A stretch of DNA of 64,000 nt from Parapristionchus giblindavisi (taxonomy: Eukaryota > Nematoda > Chromadorea > Rhabditida > Diplogasteridae): assembly GCA_943737045.1 (NCBI GenBank), contig CALSFV010000020.1, positions 248,001-312,000 on the forward strand, written 5' to 3'. Below are positions 8,099 to 20,324 of the stretch, piece after piece (positions within the stretch are counted from its first letter, which is position 1; every line of letters begins with the position of its first letter). The translations under genes were made by a program, and so were the position numbers. The notes beneath the pieces are model-generated. The model worked only from the letters and a program-made list of their open reading frames with translations, was not told the DNA's origin and searched no databases.

Positions 8099-10460
8099 CC
8101 GATATCGAATAAAAATGTTTACGTGTTGTTGTGATTTTAATCTTAAATCTTCTCTCAGTACTGTATCGTATTATGATACTGTATGTGTGATGAAGACGAA
8201 AATTATGGATTTAGTTATATATCTATTGTTTCAGACCGATTCTTTCCAGAAGTATGAGGCATTCACGCATCATATTGATTGGTCTACAGCGATGTAAACT
8301 CCACAAGGTAATACAGTGAATTATTGATTGACCGATACCGAATAAATATGTTTATGTGTTGTTGTGATTGTATTCTTTGATCTTCTCTCAGTACTGTATC
8401 GTATTATGATACTGTATTTGTGATGAAGACGAAAATAATGGATTTAATTATATATCTATTGTTTCAGACCGAGTCTTTCGAGAAGTATGAGGCCTTCGCT
8501 CCTCATATTGATTGGTCTACAGCGATGTAAACTCCACAAGGTAATACAGTGAATTATTGATTGACCGATACCGAATAAATATGTTTATGTGTTGTTGTGA
8601 TTGTATTCTTTGATCTTCTCTCAGTACTGTAGCGTATTATGATACTGTATTTGTGATGAAGACGAAAATAATGGATTTAATTATATATCTATTGTTTCAG
8701 ACCGATTCTTTCCAGAAGTATGAGGCCTTCACGCATCATATTGATTGGTCTACAGCGATGTAAACTCCACAAGGTAATACAGTGAATTATTGATTGACCG
8801 ATACCGAATAAATATGTTTATGTGTTGTTGTGATTGTATTCTTTGATCTTCTCTCAGTACTGTATCGTATTATGATACTGTATTTGTGATGAAGACGAAA
8901 ATAATGGATTTAATTATATATCCATTGTTTCAGACCGAGTCTTTCCAGAAGTATGAGGCCTTCACGCATCATATTGATTGGTCTACAGCGATGTAAACTC
9001 CACGAGGTAATACAGTGAATTATTGATTGACCGATATCGAATAAAGATGTTTACCTGTTGTTGTGATTTTAATCTTTGATCTTCTCTCAGTACTGTATCG
9101 TATTATGATACTGTATTTGTGATGAAGACGAAAATAATGGATTTAATTATATATCTATTGTTTCAGACCGATTCTTTCCAGAAGTATGAGGCCTTCACGC
9201 ATCATATTGATTGGTCTACAGCGATGTAAACTAGGTAATACAGTGAATTATTGCGATGTAAACTCCACAAGGTAATGCAGTGAATTATTGATTGACCGAT
9301 ACCGAATAAATATGTTTATGTGTTGTTGTGATTGTATTCTTTGATCTTCTCTCAGTACTGTATCGTATTATGATACTGTATTTGTGATGAAGACGAAAAT
9401 AATGGATTTAATTATATATCTATTGTTTCAGACCGAGTCTTTCGAGAAGTATGAGGCCTTCGCTCCTCATATTGATTGGTCTACAGCGATGTAAACTCCA
9501 CAAGGTAATACAGTGAATTATTGATTGACCGATACCGAATAAATATGTTTATGTGTTGTTGTGATTGTATTCTTTGATCTTCTCTCAGTACTGTAGCGTA
9601 TTATGATACTGTATTTGTGATGAAGACGAAAATAATGGATTTAATTATATATCTATTGTTTCAGACCGATTCTTTCCAGAAGTATGAGGCCTTCACGCAT
9701 CATATTGATTGGTCTACAGCGATGTAAACTCCACAAGGTAATACAGTGAATTATTGATTGACCGATACCGAATAAATATGTTTATGTGTTGTTGTGATTG
9801 TATTCTTTGATCTTCTCTCAGTACTGTATCGTATTATGATACTGTATTTGTGATGAAGACGAAAATAATGGATTTAATTATATATCCATTGTTTCAGACC
9901 GAGTCTTTCGAGAAGTATGAGGCCTTCGCTCCTCATATTGATTGGTCTACAACGATGTAAACTCCACAAGGTAATACAGTGAATTATTGATTGACCGATA
10001 TCGAATAAAGATGTTTACCTGTTGTTGTGATTTTAATCTTTGATCTTCTCTCAGTACTGTATCGTATTATGATACTGTATTTGTGATGAAGACGAAAATT
10101 ATGGATTTAGTTATATATCTATTGTTTCAGACCGATTCTTTCCAGAAGTATGAGGCATTCACGCATCATATTGATTGGTCTACAGCGATGTAAACTCCAC
10201 AAGGTAATACAGTGAATTATTGATTGACCGATACCGAATAAATATGTTTATGTGTTGTTGTGATTGTATTCTTTGATCTTCTCTCAGTACTGTAGCGTAT
10301 TATGATACTGTATTTGTGATGAAGACGAAAATAATGGATTTAATTATATATCTATTGTTTCAGACCGATTCTTTCCAGAAGTATGAGGCCTTCACGCATC
10401 ATATTGATTGGTCTACAGCGATGTAAACTCCACAAGGTAATGCAGTGAATTATTGATTGA
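8099..10460 (+). repeat. Left domain block 4: mosaic 10-monomer run
   Basis: The order is C A A A B+32 A A A B/C A (2362 bp). Monomer 8099 has gtatgtgtg in place of gtatttgtg. Monomer 8798 joins an E start (accgagtcttt) to a D body (ccagaag, acgcat) and is followed by ccacgagg. Monomer 9296 is an A unit where a C would be expected after the insertion, but it keeps the gtaatgcag spacer. Monomer 9995 has a B left half and a C right half (aaaattatgg, ttagttatata, gcattc). It reads as a cluster of exchange products. Confidence 0.85.
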
Positions 10461-13087
10461 CCGATATCGAATAAAAATGTTTACGTGTTGTTGTGATTTT
10501 AATCTTAAATCTTCTCTCAGTACTGTATCGTATTATGATACTGTATTTGTGATGAAGACGAAAATTATGGATTTAGTTATATATCTATTGTTTCAGACCG
10601 ATTCTTTCCAGAAGTATGAGGCATTCACGCATCATATTGATTGGTCTACAGCGATGTAAACTCCACAAGGTAATACAGTGAATTATTGATTGACCGATAC
10701 CGAATAAATATGTTTATGTGTTGTTGTGATTGTATTCTTTGATCTTCTCTCAGTACTGTAGCGTATTATGATACTGTATTTGTGATGAAGACGAAAATAA
10801 TGGATTTAATTATATATCTATTGTTTCAGACCGATTCTTTCCAGAAGTATGAGGCCTTCACGCATCATATTGATTGGTCTACAGCGATGTAAACTCCACA
10901 AGGTAATACAGTGAATTATTGATTGACCGATACCGAATAAATATGTTTATGTGTTGTTGTGATTGTATTCTTTGATCTTCTCTCAGTACTGTATCGTATT
11001 ATGATACTGTATTTGTGATGAAGACGAAAATAATGGATTTAATTATATATCCATTGTTTCAGACCGAGTCTTTCCAGAAGTATGAGGCCTTCACGCATCA
11101 TATTGATTGGTCTACAGCGATGTAAACTCCACAAGGTAATACAGTGAATTATTGATTGACCGATATCGAATAAAGATGTTTACCTGTTGTTGTGATTTTA
11201 ATCTTTGATCTTCTCTCAGTACTGTATCGTATTATGATACTGTATTTGTGATGAAGACGAAAATAATGGATTTAATTATATATCTATTGTTTCAGACCGA
11301 TTCTTTCCAGAAGTATGAGGCCTTCACGCATCATATTGATTGGTCTACAGCGATGTAAACTAGGTAATACAGTGAATTATTGCGATGTAAACTCCACAAG
11401 GTAATGCAGTGAATTATTGATTGACCGATATCGAATAAAAATGTTTACGTGTTGTTGTGATTTTAATCTTAAATCTTCTCTCAGTACTGTATCGTATTAT
11501 GATACTGTATTTGTGATGAAGACGAAAATTATGGATTTAGTTATATATCTATTGTTTCAGACCGATTCTTTCCAGAAGTATGAGGCATTCACGCATCATA
11601 TTGATTGGTCTACAGCGATGTAAACTCCACAAGGTAATACAGTGAATTATTGATTGACCGATACCGAATAAATATGTTTATGTGTTGTTGTGATTGTATT
11701 CTTTGATCTTCTCTCAGTACTGTATCGTATTATGATACTGTATTTGTGATGAAGACGAAAATAATGGATTTAATTATATATCTATTGTTTCAGACCGAGT
11801 CTTTCGAGAAGTATGAGGCCTTCGCTCCTCATATTGATTGGTCTACAGCGATGTAAACTCCACAAGGTAATACAGTGAATTATTGATTGACCGATACCGA
11901 ATAAATATGTTTATGTGTTGTTGTGATTGTATTCTTTGATCTTCTCTCAGTACTGTAGCGTATTATGATACTGTATTTGTGATGAAGACGAAAATAATGG
12001 ATTTAATTATATATCTATTGTTTCAGACCGATTCTTTCCAGAAGTATGAGGCCTTCACGCATCATATTGATTGGTCTACAGCGATGTAAACTCCACAAGG
12101 TAATACAGTGAATTATTGATTGACCGATACCGAATAAATATGTTTATGTGTTGTTGTGATTGTATTCTTTGATCTTCTCTCAGTACTGTATCGTATTATG
12201 ATACTGTATTTGTGATGAAGACGAAAATAATGGATTTAATTATATATCTATTGTTTCAGACCGAGTCTTTCGAGAAGTATGAGGCCTTCGCTCCTCATAT
12301 TGATTGGTCTACAGCGATGTAAACTCCACAAGGTAATACAGTGAATTATTGATTGACCGATACCGAATAAATATGTTTATGTGTTGTTGTGATTGTATTC
12401 TTTGATCTTCTCTCAGTACTGTAGCGTATTATGATACTGTATTTGTGATGAAGACGAAAATAATGGATTTAATTATATATCTATTGTTTCAGACCGATTC
12501 TTTCCAGAAGTATGAGGCCTTCACGCATCATATTGATTGGTCTACAGCGATGTAAACTCCACAAGGTAATACAGTGAATTATTGATTGACCGATACCGAA
12601 TAAATATGTTTATGTGTTGTTGTGATTGTATTCTTTGATCTTCTCTCAGTACTGTATCGTATTATGATACTGTATTTGTGATGAAGACGAAAATAATGGA
12701 TTTAATTATATATCCATTGTTTCAGACCGAGTCTTTCGAGAAGTATGAGGCCTTCGCTCCTCATATTGATTGGTCTACAGCGATGTAAACTCCACAAGGT
12801 AATACAGTGAATTATTGATTGACCGATATCGAATAAAGATGTTTACCTGTTGTTGTGATTTTAATCTTTGATCTTCTCTCAGTACTCTATCGTATTATGA
12901 TACTGTATTTGTGATGAAGACGAAAATAATGGATTTAATTATATATCTATTGTTTCAGACCGATTCTTTCCAGAAGTATGAGGCCTTCACGCATCATATT
13001 GATTGGTCTACAGCGATGTAAACTAGGTAATACAGTGAATTATTGCGATGTAAACTCCACAAGGTAATGCAGTGAATTATTGATTGA
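10461..13087 (+). repeat. Left domain block 5: 964-bp then 1663-bp units
   Basis: C A A B+32 (10461-11424) is followed by C A A A A A B+32 (11425-13087). The C unit at 10461 lacks the usual preceding insertion but keeps gtaatgcag. Monomer 10927 has the same E-start/D-body mosaic as 8798. In the second unit, A with an E half alternates with A with gtagcg and a D half. Monomer 12823 has gtactctatcg in place of gtactgtatcg. Confidence 0.87.
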
Positions 13088-15237
13088 CCGATATCGAATA
13101 AAAATGTTTACGTGTTGTTGTGATTTTAATCTTAAATCTTCTCTCAGTACTGTATCGTATTATGATACTGTATTTGTGATGAAGACGAAAATTATGGATT
13201 TAATTATATATCTATTGTTTCAGACCGATTCTTTCCAGAAGTATGAGGCATTCACGCATTATATTGATTGTTCTACAGCGATGTAAACTCCACAAGGTAA
13301 TACAGTGAATTATTGATTGACCGATACCGAATAAATATGTTTATGTGTTGTTGTGATTGTATTCTTTGATCTTCTCTCAGTACTGTATCGTATTATGATA
13401 CTGTATTTGTGATGAAGACGAAAATAATGGATTTAATTATATATCTATTGTTTCAGACCGAGTCTTTCGAGAAGTATGAGGCCTTCGCTCCTCATATTGA
13501 TTGGTCTACAGCGATGTAAACTCCACAAGGTAATACAGTGAATTATTGATTGACCGATACCGAATAAATATGTTTATGTGTTGTTGTGATTGTATTCTTT
13601 GATCTTCTCTCAGTACTGTAGCGTTTTATGATACTGTATTTGTGATGAAGACGAAAATAATGGATTTAATTATATATCTATTGTTTCAGACCGATTCTTT
13701 CCAGAAGTATGAGGCCTTCACGCATCATATTGATTGGTCTACAGCGATGTAAACTCCACAAAGTAATACAGTGAATTATTGATTGACCGATATCGAATAA
13801 AGATGTTTACGTGTTGTTGTGATTTTAATCTTTGATCTTTTCTCAGTACTGTATCGTATTATGATACTGTATTTGTGATGAAGACGAAAATAATGGATTT
13901 AATTATATATCTATTGTTTCAGACCGATTCTTTCCAGAAGTATGAGGCCTTCACGCATCATATTGATTGGTCTACTCCTCATATTGATTGGTCTACAGCG
14001 ATGTAAACTCCACAAGGTAATACAGTGAATTATTGATTGACCGATACCGAATATATATGTTTATGTGTTGTTGTGATTGTATTCTTTGATCTTCTCTCAG
14101 TACTGTATCGTATTATGATACTGTATTTGTGATGAAGACGAAAATAATGGATTTAATTATATATCCATTGTTTCAGACCGAGTCTTTCGAGAAGTATGAG
14201 GCCTTCGCTCCTCATATTGATTGGTCTACAGCGATGTAAACTCCACAAGGTAATACAGTGAATTATTGATTGACCGATATCGAATAAAGATGTTTACCTG
14301 TTGTTGTGATTTTAATCTTTGATCTTCTCTCAGTACTGTATCGTATTATGATACTGTATTTGTGATGAAGACGAAAATAATGGATTTAATTATATATCTA
14401 TTGTTTCAGACCGATTCTTTCCAGAAGTATGAGGCCTTCACGCATCATATTGATTGGTCTACAGCGATGTAAACTAGGTAATACAGTGAATTATTGCGAT
14501 GTAAACTCCACAAGGTAATGCAGTGAATTATTGATTGACCGATATCGAATAAAAATGTTTACGTGTTGTTGTGATTTTAATCTTAAATCTTCTCTCAGTA
14601 CTGTATCGTATTATGATACTGTATTTGTGATGAAGACGAAAATTATGGATTTAATTATATATCTATTGTTTCAGACCGATTCTTTCCAGAAGTATGAGGC
14701 ATTCACGCATCATATTGATTGGTCTACAGCGATGTAAACTCCACAAGGTAATACAGTGAATTATTGATTGACCGATACCGAATAAATATGTTTATGTGTT
14801 GTTGTGATTGTATTCTTTGATCTTCTCTCAGTACTGTATCGTATTATGATACTGTATTTGTGATGAAGACGAAAATAATGGTTTTAATTATTTATCTATT
14901 GTTTCAGACCGAGTCTTTCGAGAAGTATGAGGCCTTCGCTCCTCATATTGATTGGTCTACAGCGATGTAAACTCCACAAGGTAATACAGTGAATTATTGA
15001 TTGACCGATATCGAATAAAGATGTTTACCTGTTGTTGTGATTTTAATCTTTGATCTTTTCTCAGTACTGTATCGTATTATGATACTGTATTTGTGATGAA
15101 GACGAAAATAATGGATTTAATTATATATCTATTGTTTCAGACCGATTCTTTCCAGAAGTATGAGGCCTTCGCTCCTCATATTGATTGGTCTACAGCGATG
15201 TAAACTCCACAAGGTAATACAGTGAATTATTGATTGA
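13088..15237 (+). repeat. Transition block between left and right domains
   Basis: The order is C A A B(+21) A B+32, then C A B. C at 13088 is the first with gatttaattata and carries cattatattgattgttc. A at 13554 ends with cacaaagtaatac. Monomer 13787 is the first with cttttctcag and holds the 21-bp in-frame duplication. A at 14041 has AATATA in place of AATAAA. A at 14772 is the first with ttatttatctattg (and has atggtttta), a marker common from here to the right. B at 15005 joins a D start to gctcct. Confidence 0.86.
13976..13996 (+). repeat. 21-bp in-frame duplication inside the open block
   Basis: Monomer 13787 is 254 bp. The sequence tcctcatattgattggtctac is inserted after gattggtctac, so the block reads IDWST, PHIDWST and then AM-stop. 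The insert is exactly seven codons and keeps the frame. It carries cctcat from an E-type block inside a D-type monomer, so it looks like an unequal exchange between the two block types. It occurs once in the window. Confidence 0.9.
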
Positions 15238-18097
15238 CCGATACCGAATAAATATGTTTATGTGTTGTTGTGATTGTATTCTTTGATCTTCTCTCAGTAC
15301 TGTATCGTATTATGATACTGTATTTGTGATGAAGACGAAAATAATGGATTTAATTATATATCTATTGTTTCAGACCGAGTCTTTCGAGAAGTATGAGGCC
15401 TTCGCTCCTCATATTGATTGGTCTACAGCGATGTAAACTCCACAAGGTAATACAGTGAATTACTGATTGACCGATATCGAATAAAGATGTTTATGTGTTG
15501 TTGTGATTGTATTCTTTGATCTTCTCTCAGTACTGTATCGTATTATGATACTGTATTTGTGATGAAGACGAAAATAATGGATTTAATTATATATCTATTG
15601 TTTCAGACCGAGTCTTTCGAGAAGTATGAGGCCTTCGCTCCTCATATTGATTGGTCTACAGCGATGTAAACTCCACAAGGTAATACAGTGAATTACTGAT
15701 TGACCGATATCGAATAAAGATGTTTACGTGTTGTTGTGATTTTAATCTTAAATCTTCTCTCAGTACTGTATCCTATTATGATACTGTATTTGTGATGAAG
15801 ACGAAAATAATGGATTTAATTATATATCTATTGTTTCAGACCGAGTCTTTCGAGAAGTATGAGGCCTTCGCTCCTCATATTGATTGGTCTACAGCGATGT
15901 AAACTCCACAAGGTTATACAGTGAATTACTGATTGACCGATATCGAATAAAGATGTTTACCTGTTGTTGTGATTTTAATCTTTGATCTTCTCTCAGTACT
16001 GTATCGTATTATGATACTGTATTTGTGATGAAGACGAAAATAATGGATTTAATTATATATCTATTGTTTCAGACCGATTCTTTCCAGAAGTATGAGGCCT
16101 TCACGCATCATATTGATTGGTCTACAGCGATGTAAACTCCACAAGGTAATACAGTGAATTATTGATTGACCGATACCGAATAAATATGTTTATGTGTTGT
16201 TGTGATTGTATTCTTTGATCTTCTCTCAGTACTGTATCGTATTATGATACTGTATTTGTGATGAAGACGAAAATAATGGATTTAATTATATATCTATTGT
16301 TTCAGACCGATTCTTTCCAGAAGTATAAGGCCTTCACGCATCATATTGATTGGTCTACAGCGATGTAAACTAGGTAATACAGTGAATTATTGCGATGTAA
16401 ACTCCACAAGGTAATGCAGTGAATTATTGATTGACCGATATCGAATAAAGATGTTTACGTGTTGTTGTGATTTTAATCTTAAATCTTCTCTCAGTACTGT
16501 ATCCTATTATGATACTGTATTTGTGATGAAGACGAAAATAATGGATTTAATTATATATCTATTGTTTCAGACCGAGTCTTTCGAGAAGTATGAGGCCTTC
16601 ACGCATCATATTGATTGGTCTACAGCGATGTAAACTCCACAAGGTAATACAGTGAATTATTGATTGACCGATACCGAATAAATATGTTTATGTGTTGTTG
16701 TGATTGTATTCTTTGATCTTCTCTCAGTACTGTATCGTATTATGATACTGTATTTGTGATGAAGACGAAAATAATGGATTTAATTATATATCTATTGTTT
16801 CAGACCGAGTCTTTCGAGAAGTATGAGGCCTTCGCTCCTCATATTGATTGGTCTACAGCGATGTAAACTCCACAAGGTAATACAGTGAATTACTGATTGA
16901 CCGATATCGAATAAAGATGTTTATGTGTTGTTGTGATTGTATTCTTTGATCTTCTCTCAGTACTGTATCGTATTATGATACTGTATTTGTGATGAAGACG
17001 AAAATAATGGATTTAATTATATATCTATTGTTTCAGACCGAGTCTTTCGAGAAGTATGAGGCCTTCGCTCCTCATATTGATTGGTCTACAGCGATGTAAA
17101 CTCCACAAGGTAATACAGTGAATTACTGATTGACCGATATCGAATAAAGATGTTTACGTGTTGTTGTGATTTTAATCTTAAATCTTCTCTCAGTACTGTA
17201 TCCTATTATGATACTGTATTTGTGATGAAGACGAAAATAATGGATTTAATTATATATCTATTGTTTCAGACCGAGTCTTTCGAGAAGTATGAGGCCTTCG
17301 CTCCTCATATTGATTGGTCTACAGCGATGTAAACTCCACAAGGTTATACAGTGAATTACTGATTGACCGATATCGAATAAAGATGTTTACCTGTTGTTGT
17401 GATTTTAATCTTTGATCTTCTCTCAGTACTGTATCGTATTATGATACTGTATTTGTGATGAAGACGAAAATAATGGATTTAATTATATATCTATTGTTTC
17501 AGACCGATTCTTTCCAGAAGTATGAGGCCTTCACGCATCATATTGATTGGTCTACAGCGATGTAAACTCCACAAGGTAATACAGTGAATTATTGATTGAC
17601 CGATACCGAATAAATATGTTTATGTGTTGTTGTGATTGTATTCTTTGATCTTCTCTCAGTACTGTATCGTATTATGATACTGTATTTGTGATGAAGACGA
17701 AAATAATGGATTTAATTATATATCTATTGTTTCAGACCGATTCTTTCCAGAAGTATAAGGCCTTCACGCATCATATTGATTGGTCTACAGCGATGTAAAC
17801 TAGGTAATACAGTGAATTATTGCGATGTAAACTCCACAAGGTAATGCAGTGAATTATTGATTGACCGATATCGAATAAAGATGTTTACGTGTTGTTGTGA
17901 TTTTAATCTTAAATCTTCTCTCAGTACTGTATCCTATTATGATACTGTATTTGTGATGAAGACGAAAATAATGGATTTAATTATATATCTATTGTTTCAG
18001 ACCGAGTCTTTCGAGAAGTATGAGGCCTTCACGCATCATATTGATTGGTCTACAGCGATGTAAACTCCACAAGGTAATACAGTGAATTATTGATTGA
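15238..18097 (+). repeat. Tandem duplication of a 1430-bp six-monomer unit
   Basis: 15238-16667 and 16668-18097 are the same six monomers in the same order: A, an A/B hybrid starting gaattactgattgaccgatatc, C2 with gtatcctat, B, A with agtataagg plus the insertion, and C2. Rare shared changes (aaggttatacag at 15911-15922 and 17341-17352, agtataagg at 16322 and 17752, gaattactg) show that one copy was made directly from the other. By eye I see no clear differences between them. Confidence 0.9.
15704..15936 (+). repeat. C2 subtype monomer (aaagatg, gtatcctat)
   Basis: This is the first copy of a C subtype that dominates the right half. It has ccgatatcgaataaagatgtttacg, the open-frame cttaaatc, and gtatcctat at the dyad. 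Other gtatcctat carriers include 16435, 17134, 17865, 19626, 25341, 32454, 33418, 34880, 36342, 37539, 40328, 42055, 42786, and most C units from 49662 to 59927. A sister subtype keeps gtatcgtat, for example 20590, 23082, 34615, 38270 and 45843. The preceding spacer reads gaattactgattgacc, so the TTG-start extension of the frame is absent here and at 17134. This copy is also followed by aaggttatacag instead of aaggtaatacag. Confidence 0.88.
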
Positions 18098-18330
18098 CCG
18101 ATACCGAATAAATATGTTTATGTGTTGTTGTGATTGTATTCTTTGATCTTCTCTCAGTACTGTATCCTATTATGATACTGTATTTGTGATGAAGACGAAA
18201 ATAATGGATTTAATTATATATCTATTGTTTCAGACCGATTCTTTCCAGAAGTATGAGGCCTTCACGCATCATATTGATTGGTCTACAGCGATGTAAACTC
18301 CACAAGGTAATACAGTGAATTATTGATTGA

Positions 18331-18396
18331 TTGATCATATTGATTGGTCTACAGCGATGTAAACTCCACAAGGTAATACAGTGAATTATTGATTGA
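18331..18396 (+). repeat. 66-bp truncated monomer (first of 15)
   Basis: After the normal gaattattgattga, the array jumps to ttgatcatattgattggtc and finishes the unit normally, so 167 bp are missing. The AATAAA, GT-rich tract, dyad, acceptor and most of the open block are lost, while the IDWSTAM-TAA end and spacer remain. All 15 copies share the same join. Starts are 18331, 22020, 23315, 26771, 29962, 39732, 44481, 44780, 46076, 47869, 51855, 52885, 55377, 56905 and 60891. Most follow a C or B' monomer, and 11 precede an A monomer that has gagacc in place of gaggcc plus the 32-bp insertion. The exceptions precede 44547, 51921, 52951 and 56971. None occurs before base 18000. Confidence 0.93.
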
Positions 18397-20091
18397 CCGA
18401 TACCGAATAAATATGTTTATGTGTTGTTGTGATTGTATTCTTTGATCTTCTCTCAGTACTGTATCGTATTATGATACTGTATTTGTGATGAAGACGAAAA
18501 TAATGGATTTAATTATATATCTATTGTTTCAGACCGAGTCTTTCGAGAAGTATGAGACCTTCGCTCCTCATATTGATTGGTCTACAGCGATGTAAACTAG
18601 GTAATACAGTGAATTATTGCGATGTAAACTCCACAAGGTAATGCAGTGAATTATTGATTGACCGATATCGAATAAAAATGTTTACGTGTTGTTGTGATTT
18701 TAATCTTAAATCTTCTCTCAGTACTGTATCGTATTATGATACTGTATTTGTGATGAAGACGAAAATAATGGATTTAATTATATATCTATTGTTTCAGACC
18801 GATTCTTTCCAGAAGTATGAGGCCTTCACGCATCATATTGATTGGTCTACAGCGATGTAAACTCCACAAGGTAATACAGTGAATTATTGATTGACCGATA
18901 CCGAATAAATATGTTTATGTGTTGTTGTGATTGTATTCTTTGATCTTCTCTCAGTACTGTATCGTATTATGATACTGTATTTGTGATGAAGACGAAAATA
19001 ATGGATTTAATTATATATCTATTGTTTCAGACCGATTCTTTCCAGAAGTATGAGGCCTTCACGCATCATATTGATTGGTCTACAGCGATGTAAACTCCAC
19101 AAGGTAATACAGTGAATTATTGATTGACCGATACCGAATAAATATGTTTATGTGTTGTTGTGATTGTATTCTTTGATCTTCTCTCAGTACTGTATCGTAT
19201 TATGATACTGTATTTGTGATGAAGACGAAAATAATGGATTTAATTATTTATCTATTGTTTCAGACCGAGTCTTTCGAGAAGTATGAGGCCTTCGCTCCTC
19301 ATATTGATTGGTCTACAGCGATGTAAACTCCACAAGGTAATACAGTGAATTATTGATTGACCGATATCGAATAAAGATGTTTACCTGTTGTTGTGATTTT
19401 AATCTTTGATCTTTTCTCAGTACTGTATCGTATTATGATACTGTATTTGTGATGAAGACGAAAATAATGGATTTAATTATATATCTATTGTTTCAGACCG
19501 ATTCTTTCCAGAAGTATGAGGCCTTCACGCATCATATTGATTGGTCTACAGCGATGTAAACTAGGTAATACAGTGAATTATTGCGATGTAAACTCCACAA
19601 GGTAATGCAGTGAATTATTGATTGACCGATATTGAATAAAGATGTTTACGTGTTGTTGTGCTTTTAATCTTAAATCTTCTCTCAGTACTGTATCCTATTA
19701 TGATACTGTATTTGTGATGAAGACGAAAATAATGGATTTAATTATATATCTATTGTTTCAGACCGATTCTTTCCAGAAGTATGAGGCCTTCACGCATCAT
19801 ATTGATTGGTCTACAGCGATGTAAACTCCACAAGGTAATACAGTGAATTATTGATTGACCGATACCGAATAAATATGTTTATGTGTTGTTGTGATTGTAT
19901 TCTTTGATCTTCTCTCAGTACTGTATCGTATTATGATACTGTATTTGTGATGAAGACGAAAATAATGGATTTAATTATATATCTATTGTTTCAGACCGAG
20001 TCTTTCGAGAAGTATGAGGCCTTCGCTCCTCATATTGATTGGTCTACAGCGATGTAAACTCCACAAGGTAATACAGTGAATTATTGATTGA

Positions 20092-20324
20092 CCAATATCG
20101 AATAAAGATGTTTACCTGTTGTTGTGATTTTAATCTTTGATCTTCTCTCAGTACTGTATCGTATTATGATACTGTATTTGTGATGAAGACGAAAATAATG
20201 GATTTAATTATATATCTATTGTTTCAGGCCGATTCTTTCCAGAAGTATGAGGCCTTCGCGCATCATATTGATTGGTCTACAGCGATGTAAACTCCACAAG
20301 GTAATACAGTGAATTATTGATTGA
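20092..20324 (+). repeat. B' subtype monomer (ccaatatc, tttcaggcc)
   Basis: This B-like monomer starts ccaatatcgaataaag and has ggccgattc instead of gaccgattc straight after the acceptor-like tttcag, which changes the first codon of the open block from ACC to GCC. The two markers travel together in 20092, 20325, 21056, 21289, 25807, 26538, 29729, 38005, 43252, 43983, 45578 and 60393. They are separated in 22817 and 47371 (A-like left half with ggcc) and in 38736 (ccaatatc with gacc). When B' carries the 32-bp insertion, the following spacer usually reads cacaacgtaatgc. The marker is absent before base 20000. Confidence 0.88.

Noticed and set aside
15238..18097. Assembly artefact as explanation of the whole array
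   Set aside because: Local duplications could be miscounted, but the many position-specific variants, hybrids and two marker domains are hard to produce by misassembly. I keep the concern only for the near-identical blocks.
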